Shown piece by piece: positions 45,533 through 52,842 of a DNA stretch of 64,000 bases. The position numbers and the translations under genes were made by a program. This DNA is from JAAYPI01 sp963668615. GTDB taxonomy: Bacteria > Bacteroidota > Bacteroidia > Bacteroidales > Paludibacteraceae. The stretch lies in assembly GCA_963668615.2 (NCBI GenBank), contig CAXXCL010000002.1, positions 372,001 through 436,000 of the forward strand, given 5' to 3'. Each line of letters starts with the position of its first letter. Positions within the stretch are counted from its first letter, which is position 1. The notes under the pieces were generated by a model, which was given only the letters and a program-made list of their open reading frames with translations, was not told the origin of the DNA and did no database searches.

Positions 45533-46210
45533 ATGCGTATTGATATTATAACAGTTTTACCAGAGTTGATAGAAAGTAATTTTGCTCATTCTATCATCAA
45601 ACGTGCTATAGAAAAAGAGCTGGTTGAAATAAAAATACATAATTTACGAAATTACTCTGCCAATAAACATAACCGAGTAGACGATTATCCTTTTGGTGGT
45701 GAAGCAGGAATGGTTTTACAGATTGAACCGATTGATAAAATCATAACCAAGCTAAAAGAAGAACGTTATTATGATGAAATTATTTTTACTTCTCCTGATG
45801 GCGAAAAATTTGACCAAAAAATGGCAAATTCATTGTCAATGTTAAACAATATCATCATACTTTGTGGTCATTATAAGGGTGTTGATCAACGCATACGGGA
45901 ACACCTTATTACAAAAGAAATTTCTATTGGAGATTATGTATTAACAGGAGGCGAATTAGTAGCATCTGTTATATCAGATGCTATCATTCGCATAATACCA
46001 GGAGTGATTTCAGATGAACAGTCTGCTTTGTCCGATTGTTTTCAAGACAATCTACTTTCTGCACCGGTTTATACGCGTCCGGCTGATTACAAAGGATGGA
46101 AAGTCCCCGATATTTTGCTTTCAGGGCACGAAAAAAATATAAATGATTGGAAAATGGAACAAGCCTTTGAACGTACCAAAAGATTGCGTCCCGACTTATT
46201 GGAAGAATAA
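45533..46210 (+). CDS. trmD: tRNA (guanine-N1)-methyltransferase
   Basis: This 225-residue SPOUT enzyme methylates G37 of tRNAs to prevent frameshifting. It begins MRIDIITVLPEL, has PFGGEAGMVLQ near residue 60 and the SAM-knot block IGDYVLTGGELV near 140. A TACTTTTG motif at 45510-45517 is the likely -7 box, giving a very short leader. The gene is isolated between minus-strand genes. Confidence 0.95.
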   Translation: MRIDIITVLPELIESNFAHSIIKRAIEKELVEIKIHNLRNYSANKHNRVDDYPFGGEAGMVLQIEPIDKIITKLKEERYYDEIIFTSPDGEKFDQKMANSLSMLNNIIILCGHYKGVDQRIREHLITKEISIGDYVLTGGELVASVISDAIIRIIPGVISDEQSALSDCFQDNLLSAPVYTRPADYKGWKVPDILLSGHEKNINDWKMEQAFERTKRLRPDLLEE

Positions 46211-46238
46211 GAAAACCCCAGTTATTTTCTCGATTTTT

Positions 46239-47147
46239 TTATTTTAACGCCCCGATAATATCACTAACTGAACTACACTGATGTCTTTCTAAATAGACCT
46301 GTATTCCTTCTATTACTTTTACAGTGATGGTAGGATCTATAAAATTAGCAGTTCCTATTTGGATGGCTGTAGCTCCAGCTAAAAAGAATTCAATAGCATC
46401 AGTGGCATTCATGATCCCCCCTAACCCTACAACAGGTATCTTTACTGCTTTTGAAACTTGCCAAACCATTCGCAAAGCCACTGGTTTAACACAAGGGCCT
46501 GATAATCCTCCAGTGATAGTAGAAAGAACAGGTTTTTGTGTTTCTGCATCAATTGCCATACCCAATAACGTATTAATCAAAGAAACGCTATCAGCTCCTT
46601 CATTTTCAATGGCAAGAGCTATTTCGGAGATATTGGTTACATTTGGAGTTAATTTTACGATAAGCGTCTTTTTGTATGCCTTCCGAACTTCTTTGACCAC
46701 CTCCGCTGCAGATACACACGAAGTTCCGAATCCCATTCCCCCCTTTTTCACATTTGGACAAGAAATATTCAGCTCAATGGCGGGAATTTTATCCAATTCA
46801 TTTATTTTTTCAGCGGCAGCAATGTATTCTTCAATCGAACTCCCGGATACATTTATGATAATGTTCGTATTTATATCAGCTATGAAAGGATAAATCTTAT
46901 TTATAAAATAATCAACACCTCTATTTTGTAACCCAACAGCGTTTAACATACCAGAAGGCGTTTCTGCCATACGAGGATAAGGATTCCCCTCTCTAGCATG
47001 GATAGTTGTACCTTTTACAATAATACCTCCAAGTCGAGAAATATCTATAAAATCAGTAAATTCAGTTCCATAACCAAAAGTACCGGATGCAGTCATTACT
47101 GGATTTTTTAATTCCAAATTGCCTATATTTACCTTTAAATCTACCAT
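46239..47147 (-). CDS. pyrD: Dihydroorotate dehydrogenase B, catalytic subunit
   Basis: This 302-residue FMN enzyme belongs to class 1B: VMTASGTFGYGTEF near the start and the catalytic cysteine in ELNISCPNVKKGG (Cys130). It oxidises dihydroorotate in pyrimidine synthesis and passes electrons to the PyrK subunit, then NAD+. Its start overlaps the pyrK stop by 7 bp, as expected for a 1B heterotetramer. Confidence 0.95.
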   Translation of the reverse strand: MVDLKVNIGNLELKNPVMTASGTFGYGTEFTDFIDISRLGGIIVKGTTIHAREGNPYPRMAETPSGMLNAVGLQNRGVDYFINKIYPFIADINTNIIINVSGSSIEEYIAAAEKINELDKIPAIELNISCPNVKKGGMGFGTSCVSAAEVVKEVRKAYKKTLIVKLTPNVTNISEIALAIENEGADSVSLINTLLGMAIDAETQKPVLSTITGGLSGPCVKPVALRMVWQVSKAVKIPVVGLGGIMNATDAIEFFLAGATAIQIGTANFIDPTITVKVIEGIQVYLERHQCSSVSDIIGALK

Positions 47148-47914
47148 TTTAAATCATTTGTATTAAATACGGGACCTTCAGAACATACACATTTATGACC
47201 TTCTTTGGTTTCTGTAACACAACATAAGCAAGCCCCAATGCCACAAGCCATTTTATTTTCTAGGGAAGCCTCACAATCTATGTTATTTTTCTGGGCATAA
47301 TTAGCGACTGCTTTCATCATAGGAGTTGGTCCACACGTATATATTTTATCTATTTTATGTTTTGCTAATACTGAATGTTGGGTTACAAATCCTTTTTCAC
47401 CAGTACTTCCATCTTCTGTTGTGAGATATACTTTGCCATATTTTTCAAAAGAGGCTAACAGAACCAAATCTTGCTTCGTCTTTCCTCCCAACAAAAAATT
47501 GACTTTGTATTTTTTATCGCAAAGTTTACGACCTAAATACAATAAAGGAGCAATACCAACGCCACCTCCAATAAGAAAGAGTTCGTTTTGTTTTTCAGAA
47601 GGGAAGGTGAAACTATTGCCCAACGGAGCGATCATATTCAAGGTATCACCAACTTTTAATTCAGATAATTTTCGGGTTCCCTGTCCAACAATTTGTATCA
47701 ATAAGGAGAGTTCGTTATTCTGATAATCTACGTCATGGACAGATATCGGACGTCTTAAAAAGACCATATTTGAATTGTCAACTCTTATCTCCACAAACTG
47801 ACCGGGAAGTATTTCCGGTAGTATACCTTCGTGAGTTAAACGAAGCAAAAAACATTTATTATTTAACTTTAAATTTTCACTAACCAAAAAATCAAGCAAA
47901 TATTTTTTCATCAT
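47141..47914 (-). CDS. pyrK: Dihydroorotate dehydrogenase B, electron-transfer subunit
   Basis: This 257-residue protein has a ferredoxin-reductase fold: FVEIRVDNSNMVFLRRPISV for FAD, LFLIGGGVGIAPLLYLG for NAD binding, and a C-terminal 2Fe-2S site (MACGIGACLCCVTE with two later cysteines near CVCSEGPVF). It links PyrD to NAD+. A minus-strand TATCTTTG at 47941-47948 lies 26 bp upstream of the start and may be the operon's -7 box. Confidence 0.95.
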   Translation of the reverse strand: MMKKYLLDFLVSENLKLNNKCFLLRLTHEGILPEILPGQFVEIRVDNSNMVFLRRPISVHDVDYQNNELSLLIQIVGQGTRKLSELKVGDTLNMIAPLGNSFTFPSEKQNELFLIGGGVGIAPLLYLGRKLCDKKYKVNFLLGGKTKQDLVLLASFEKYGKVYLTTEDGSTGEKGFVTQHSVLAKHKIDKIYTCGPTPMMKAVANYAQKNNIDCEASLENKMACGIGACLCCVTETKEGHKCVCSEGPVFNTNDLKW

Positions 47915-47955
47915 TTAAGTTGTCCATTACAAATTTTCTACAAAGATAAACAAAG

Positions 47956-47981
47956 AACCTTGAATTTGCTTATTCAAGGTT
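47956..47981 (-). terminator. Terminator of the XRE regulator gene
   Basis: A perfect 10-bp stem (47956-47965 with 47972-47981) with a 6-base loop lies 10 bp past the regulator stop and is followed on the minus strand by TTCTTTG. It sits just upstream of the pyrK -7 box. Confidence 0.7.
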
Positions 47982-47990
47982 AGCCTAAAT

Positions 47991-48410
47991 TTAATGTAAA
48001 AATTCTTCGAATGTATTATCAGAAAAATAAATAATAATTCGCTCAATTTTTTTTTCTTCCGATTTTGACTTATTCATCTGAATTTCAGTTTTTTGTGGAG
48101 CAGAATTATCTGAGGTTTGAATATTTTGAATCTTTGAGAATTGAATATTTGAAACATTTTCGGACTCTTCCTCAAATAAACTGCCCTGTAAGACCTTTTG
48201 ATTTCTATACATTGGACCAAAACCTAAAAGCATCCAATCAGTACTTACAGCTCTGAATGTATTCAGTATTTTTTGCACAACGTCCATACTTGGTTTATTC
48301 CTCCCTGACAAAATATGAGAAATAGCCGATGGTTGTATTCCAACCATATCCGCAAAAACTTTAGGGGAAAGTTTTTCTTTTTCCATTAATAGTTTAATTC
48401 GATCTTTCAT
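47991..48410 (-). CDS. XRE-family helix-turn-helix regulator
   Basis: This 139-residue protein has an N-terminal HTH_3 domain: FADMVGIQPSAISHILSGRNKPS at about residues 19-41. A Ser/Gln-rich linker of about 50 residues (80-125) follows, ending in a short conserved C-terminal tail (KKIERIIIYFSDNTFEEF) seen in many Bacteroidetes XRE proteins. It is a DNA-binding repressor or activator of unknown regulon. Three palindromes resembling GTTAC-N4-GTAAC lie 47-126 bp upstream of its start, consistent with autoregulation. Its own transcript ends at a hairpin before pyrK. Confidence 0.85.
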   Translation of the reverse strand: MKDRIKLLMEKEKLSPKVFADMVGIQPSAISHILSGRNKPSMDVVQKILNTFRAVSTDWMLLGFGPMYRNQKVLQGSLFEEESENVSNIQFSKIQNIQTSDNSAPQKTEIQMNKSKSEEKKIERIIIYFSDNTFEEFLH

Positions 48411-48456
48411 ACATATAATAGTGAATCAGATTACTATAAAATCAATATTTATACAG

Positions 48457-48536
48457 GTTACGAATGTAACAATATATTTTACAATTCGCAAACATTACAA
48501 ATGTAAAAATAATAAAACAAAATATACATCTGTAAC
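48457..48536. promoter_or_regulatory. Three tandem palindromes, putative XRE operators
   Basis: GTTAC-GAAT-GTAAC (48457-48470, perfect), ATTAC-AAAT-GTAAA (48494-48507) and TATAC-ATCT-GTAAC (48523-48536) share spacing and half-sites. The step between sites is 37 and 29 bp. They lie between the XRE start and the rest of the intergenic region. A weaker fourth match is at 48899-48912. Confidence 0.55.
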
Positions 48537-48799
48537 TTTCAGGATTGTAGTAAATATAATTGGCATTTATAATAACGCTTTGTAAATCAGTACTTATTTA
48601 CATTGAGTAATGATTTAATAAAAACAAATAAATTACTGACATAAAACATATTAAATTTATAAATTATTTTATTTTTATCAAATATTGGGACATTTTTTGT
48701 ATTCTGCAGAAAATTATAAACCTATAATTTCACAAAATTATATAAATGACTGATTTATAAATATTTTATATATAAATTAATTAAATGATATATGGAACA

Positions 48800-49066
48800 T
48801 TTGATCTGTGATTACAATCGTAAAATATATTTGCAAAATATCCAAAAATCAAATAAAAAAATTAAACATTTCTCTTATTTATCAATTTTTTCTTATTTGT
48901 TACAATTGTATAGAAATTGAACATATAATCCACCCTTTTATTTGTTTTCAGAGGGTATATTTTTATCAATTTCTATTTTAAATAAAAAATAAACCAATAA
49001 AATGATTCTAAGACATTGATAAACAATAAAATAATCAATTTATAAACCTCTTAAAATTGATTATTT
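48800..49066 (+). ncRNA. Possible structured RNA or hairpin element
   Basis: A promoter-like TTTG (48800-48803) and TATATTTG (48826-48833, 22-bp spacer, slightly long) precede two inverted repeats. The first is an 11-bp outer stem, 48910-48920 with 48966-48976, with an inner ACCCT/AGGGT stem (48932-48936 with 48952-48956). The second is a 13-bp stem (49029-49041 with 49054-49066). There is no coding potential. The start and end of any transcript are guesses. Confidence 0.25.
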
Positions 49067-49204
49067 AAATCGATACTATAATTTTCCCCGTAAAAATGAT
49101 TTTAGAATGATTAAAAAAATAATTTTATTCCCCTAAATTTTGTATACCAAATATTATTTGCGAGTTTTGCACTTTCACTCCTCCCCCAAACCACTATAAA
49201 AAAT

Positions 49205-49981
49205 ATGAAAGAAAAATTAGAAGCTTTTCAAAAGACATTGGAGATATTCGATGAATTAAGACTAAAGTGTCCTTGGGACAAGAAACAAACAAATGAGAGT
49301 TTAAGAGTATTGACAATAGAAGAAACTTTTGAGTTATCAGATGCCATCCTGAAACAAAATTCTGGGGATATAAAAAAGGAATTGGGAGATATACTATTAC
49401 ACATACTATTTTATGCCAAAATCGCAGAAGAAAAAAAGGAATTTGATATTGCAGAAGTGTGTAAATCCTTGTCCGAAAAACTAATATTTCGTCATCCCCA
49501 TATTTTTGGAAACGTGGAAGCAAATACCTCTCTACAGGTAGAAAAAAATTGGGAACAATTAAAATTAAAGGAAAAAGATGGAAATAAAACTATTTTAGCT
49601 GGAGTTCCTGACGGACTTCCTTCCATGATAAAAGCACATAGGATACAAGATAAGGCCAGAAGTGCTGGGTTTGATTGGAACAAAAAAGAAGATGTTTGGA
49701 TCAAGGTTCAAGAAGAAATAGCGGAATTGAACAAGGAAATTGATGATCAAAACGAAGATCAGATGGAAGCTGAATTCGGAGACCTTTTTTTTAGCCTAAT
49801 AAATGCAGCACGGTTGTACAATATAAACCCTGATAATGCATTAGAGCGTACTAATCAAAAGTTTATCCGCAGATTCAATTACATAGAATCAGAAGCAAAA
49901 AATAGAAGCTTAAATATGTCAAAAATGACTTTATCCGAAATGGATGAACTTTGGAATGAAGCAAAATTAAAAGGTTTGTAA
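49205..49981 (+). CDS. mazG: Nucleoside triphosphate pyrophosphohydrolase
   Basis: This 258-residue all-helical protein has two MazG domains. The first has CPWDKKQTNESL, LTIEETFELSDAI and KKELGDILLHILFYA (residues about 20-75); the second has EEIAELNKEIDDQNEDQMEAEFGDLFFSLIN near 165-200. The EExxE and ExxD motifs bind Mg2+. It removes pyrophosphate from NTPs and may clear non-canonical nucleotides or affect the stringent response. The length is normal. Confidence 0.94.
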   Translation: MKEKLEAFQKTLEIFDELRLKCPWDKKQTNESLRVLTIEETFELSDAILKQNSGDIKKELGDILLHILFYAKIAEEKKEFDIAEVCKSLSEKLIFRHPHIFGNVEANTSLQVEKNWEQLKLKEKDGNKTILAGVPDGLPSMIKAHRIQDKARSAGFDWNKKEDVWIKVQEEIAELNKEIDDQNEDQMEAEFGDLFFSLINAARLYNINPDNALERTNQKFIRRFNYIESEAKNRSLNMSKMTLSEMDELWNEAKLKGL

Positions 49982-50054
49982 TTTTGCTTCATATTGTTTG
50001 CACATTCTTTTCAATTTTGTGTATTTTTTTTATTTTTGCACAAGTTTAAACAAA

Positions 50055-51734
50055 ATGTGCAAAAGTATGATTGAAGAAAATTTCATTAAACTTTTCGAAA
50101 AGAGTTTCAGAGAAAATTGGGATCAACCGGCTTTCACAGACTATACAAAAGGAACTTCTTTTACCTATGGTCAGGCTGCTAAGAAAATAGAAGAATTGCA
50201 TATTTTATTTGAACAAACAAAACTATCACATGGAGATAAAGTAGCCTTAATTGGTAAAAACACCCCTCACTGGGTTATTACATACCTTGCAGTAGTTACC
50301 TATGGGGCAGTTATTGTTCCTATTTTACAAGATTTTAATCCAAATGACGTTCATCATATTGTAAATCACTCTGAATCGGTTTTTTTATTCTGCAGTGATA
50401 ATATCTGGGATAATTTGGAAGAAGAAAAAATGGAAACTATCCTAGCCTCTTTTTCTATAGATGATTTCAGATGTTTAAATCAAAAAGATGGAGCCGGAGT
50501 CCAAAAAGTAATAACTCAGATTCCATCTATTTACAACCAAAAATATCCCAAAGAACTTTCTCCTCAAGATTTAAATTATGCTGGCAGATCTAATAGTGAA
50601 TTGGCAATGCTTAGCTATACGTCGGGGACGACAGGATTTAGTAAAGGCGTAATGCTTTCAGGAAACAATCTAGCTGGAAATATCACTTTTGGTATTAAGA
50701 CGAGATTATTACACAAAGAAAGCAGAGTTCTTTCGTTTCTGCCATTAGCACATGCATATGGTTGTGCATTCGATTTTCTTGTTGGAACTTGTTCAGGTTC
50801 ACACATCTATTTCCTTAATAAAATACCAAGTCCAAAAGTTCTTGTAAAAGCATTTGAAGAAATACGCCCAACCGTTATTTTTATGGTTCCTCTCATTATC
50901 GAAAAAATATATAAAAAGTCGATTTTACCCTCTTTGAATAAAAGGGGAATTCGATTTGCGTTGAATATTCCTATATTAAATGATAAGATGTATGAACAAA
51001 TAAATAAAAAGCTTGTTAATTCATTTGGAGGTGCATTCAGCGAAATTATTATAGGGGGAGCTCCTATAAATCAAGAGGTTGAAAAATTCTTGCAAAAAAT
51101 AAAATTTCCTTTTACAATAGGTTATGGCATGACAGAATGTGGACCTCTTATTTCTTATTCTAATCATAAAAATTTTATTCCAACTTCAGCTGGTAAAGTT
51201 CTTGATACAATGAAAGTTAAAATAGATTCTCCAGATCCTTATAACATTGTGGGAGAGATTTTGGTTAAAGGAGAAAATGTTATGATGGGCTATTACAAAA
51301 ATGAAAATGCAACTAAAGATGTATTTACCGAAGATTGGTGGTTAAAAACCGGAGATTTAGGAACTATCGATAAAGATTCTAACATATATATCCGAGGTCG
51401 TTCTAAAAGCATGATTTTAAGTTCTAATGGTCAAAATATTTACCCCGAAGAAATAGAGGCAAAATTAAATAATATGCCTTTCGTAATGGAAAGTTTAGTT
51501 TTCGAAAAGGGAGGAAAATTGTATGCCTTAGTTTATCCCGACTATGAAGCTTCGGATGAATCAAATGTGACGCAACAAGATTTAGAATTAATAATGGAAG
51601 AAAATAGAAATGAGTTAAATAAGACGCTGGCAAGTTACGAAAACCTAACAAAGATTCATTTATACCCCAATGAATTCGTTAAGACGCCAAAACGTAGTAT
51701 TAAGCGATATTTATACACAAATATCAATTTATAG
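50055..51734 (+). CDS. AMP-dependent acyl-CoA synthetase/ligase
   Basis: This ANL-superfamily enzyme has YTSGTTGFSKGV near residue 185, GGAPINQEVEKFL and IGYGMTECGPLISYS (A5), and GDLGTIDKDSNIYIRGRSKSMIL (A7/A8). I prefer ATG 50055 (or 50067, MIEENF) to the frame's earlier ATG 49998, because a -7-like TATTTTTG at 50031-50038 implies a start after about 50045. At about 559 residues it is shorter than the ligase at 34290 and only distantly similar. It probably activates a fatty acid; the substrate is unknown. Confidence 0.87.
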   Translation: MCKSMIEENFIKLFEKSFRENWDQPAFTDYTKGTSFTYGQAAKKIEELHILFEQTKLSHGDKVALIGKNTPHWVITYLAVVTYGAVIVPILQDFNPNDVHHIVNHSESVFLFCSDNIWDNLEEEKMETILASFSIDDFRCLNQKDGAGVQKVITQIPSIYNQKYPKELSPQDLNYAGRSNSELAMLSYTSGTTGFSKGVMLSGNNLAGNITFGIKTRLLHKESRVLSFLPLAHAYGCAFDFLVGTCSGSHIYFLNKIPSPKVLVKAFEEIRPTVIFMVPLIIEKIYKKSILPSLNKRGIRFALNIPILNDKMYEQINKKLVNSFGGAFSEIIIGGAPINQEVEKFLQKIKFPFTIGYGMTECGPLISYSNHKNFIPTSAGKVLDTMKVKIDSPDPYNIVGEILVKGENVMMGYYKNENATKDVFTEDWWLKTGDLGTIDKDSNIYIRGRSKSMILSSNGQNIYPEEIEAKLNNMPFVMESLVFEKGGKLYALVYPDYEASDESNVTQQDLELIMEENRNELNKTLASYENLTKIHLYPNEFVKTPKRSIKRYLYTNINL

Positions 51735-51805
51735 ACTTAGTATAAGTTATTTACTTACAACGATTTATAATTTTTACATTAATTAACATAAATTTTTATA
51801 TTTTT

Positions 51806-51839
51806 TTTGTTTGCAGATAAAAATAAATAGATACCTTTG
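51806..51839 (+). promoter_or_regulatory. Promoter of the small lipoprotein gene
   Basis: TACCTTTG (51832-51839) has two overlapping TTTG candidates upstream at 51806-51809 and 51810-51813 (22- and 18-bp spacers). The start codon is 52 bp downstream. Confidence 0.65.
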
Positions 51840-51891
51840 TCCGAAATAAAAAACAGAAATCATTGTTTAATCTTTTAAAAACTAAAAAAAA

Positions 51892-52128
51892 ATGAAAAAG
51901 TTAGTATTGTTTTTTGCTACTGTTGTTGCAGTGTCTTTCGCATCTTGTTCAAAACAAAGTGCATCTGAAGAAGAAGCAGCTCCTGCTACTGAAGAAGTTG
52001 CAACAGAACCTGCTGTAGAAGCTGCTCCTGTTGTAGAAGAAGCTCCTGTTGCTGAAGCTACTGCTGCTGATGCTACTGCTCCTGCTGCTGCTCCTGCTGC
52101 TGCTCCTGCTGCTGCTCCTGCAAAATAA
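51892..52128 (+). CDS. Small Ala/Pro/Glu-rich lipoprotein
   Basis: This 78-residue protein has a lipoprotein signal peptide: MKKLVLFFATVVAVSFASC with the lipidated cysteine at 19. The mature part is low-complexity: an acidic EEEAAPATEEVATEP half followed by three PAAA repeats. No globular fold is expected. It has a clear promoter and terminator of its own, so it is a single-gene unit, perhaps well expressed. Function is unknown; an envelope spacer or structural lipoprotein is possible. Confidence 0.8.
   Translation: MKKLVLFFATVVAVSFASCSKQSASEEEAAPATEEVATEPAVEAAPVVEEAPVAEATAADATAPAAAPAAAPAAAPAK
52081..52116 (+). repeat. Three perfect 12-bp repeats in the lipoprotein gene
   Basis: CCTGCTGCTGCT is repeated exactly three times and followed by CCTGCA; each unit encodes Pro-Ala-Ala-Ala. 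Copy number could vary without changing the reading frame. Confidence 0.9.
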
Positions 52129-52148
52129 TTTTAGCAAAAAAAATTGAC

Positions 52149-52183
52149 AAAAAAGTCCGTAATTAATTTCTACGGACTTTTTT
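52149..52183 (+). terminator. Terminator of the small lipoprotein gene
   Basis: A 13-bp stem (52149-52161 with 52171-52183) with a 9-base loop, A6 on the left and T6 on the right, 20 bp past the stop. Confidence 0.9.
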
Positions 52184-52229
52184 CTTTTTAGTCTCACCTT
52201 CTTTTACTTTAAAATGAGAGAAAAAACCG

Positions 52230-52694
52230 ATGATACAACGAATTCAAACAGTATACTTATTAACCATTTCAATTCTTGGAAGTCTTTTATTTTTTTTACC
52301 TATAGCCCAATTTATAGATCTAAATAATTTTTCTTACACTGTTGATTTTATGGGCATTTTTTCTCCTGAAAAAAAAATTGTTTATCCATTCCTACCCTAT
52401 ACTATATTAGCTATCATTATACCAACATTGTCATTTATAAGTATTTTTCTTTATAAAAAAAGAATTTTACAAATACGTCTAAATTTTATCTCTATAATTT
52501 TGACGATATTATTTTATGGTATTATTCTTATTTACTTGTATTTAGGAAAAAAATGTTGTGGAGAAATTAATACATTTACACTAAAATCAGGCATTATTAT
52601 TCCACTTGTTAATATTGTTTTTTCTTATTTAGCAATAAAAGCTATTAGAAAAGATGAGAATCTTGTTCGTTCTATTAATAGAATGAGAAAATAG
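52230..52694 (+). CDS. DUF4293 membrane protein
   Basis: This 154-residue protein has four hydrophobic segments and the family features at both ends: MIQRIQTVYLLTI at the start, and AIKAIRKDENLVRSINRMRK after the last segment. DUF4293 is conserved in Bacteroidetes and its function is unknown. It sits in the inner membrane by prediction. It follows the lipoprotein terminator by 46 bp and precedes the ileS promoter. Confidence 0.85.
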   Translation: MIQRIQTVYLLTISILGSLLFFLPIAQFIDLNNFSYTVDFMGIFSPEKKIVYPFLPYTILAIIIPTLSFISIFLYKKRILQIRLNFISIILTILFYGIILIYLYLGKKCCGEINTFTLKSGIIIPLVNIVFSYLAIKAIRKDENLVRSINRMRK

Positions 52695-52810
52695 ATAAAT
52701 TTTAAAAGAAATTGAAAATTTGGCTTTTATCTATTCTAATAATAGTCAAATTTATGTTACATGGATAATAAAGTTGATTTAATATCCTTTTTTCTTATTA
52801 GTTGTTTTTT

Positions 52811-52818
52811 TACCTTTG
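52811..52818 (+). promoter_or_regulatory. -7 box of ileS
   Basis: TACCTTTG lies 24 bp before the ileS ATG. The -33 region is T-rich without a clear TTTG. Confidence 0.55.
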
Positions 52819-52842
52819 TGTGCTTTTTAACAATATGCTATT

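Larger units (their letters stand above)
48411..49204. other. 794-bp gene-free, very AT-rich intergenic region
   Basis: No open reading frame with recognisable protein character is seen on either strand. The stretch holds the three putative XRE operators (48457-48536), a promoter-like pair (48800-48833), two long inverted repeats (48910-48976 and 49029-49066) and many short TTTATAAAT-type sequences. No DnaA-box-like TTATCCACA was seen. Confidence 0.7.

Noticed and set aside
46324..46893. 189-codon reading frame opposite pyrD
   Set aside because: It is fully inside a well-supported gene, shows no domain and has composition typical of an antisense shadow.
48411..49204. Chromosomal replication origin
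   Set aside because: The AT-richness is suggestive, but no DnaA-box-like TTATCCACA cluster, dnaA or other origin-linked gene is visible.
52081..52116. CRISPR-like or microsatellite array
   Set aside because: The three 12-bp units are in-frame codons of a lipoprotein with no spacers.
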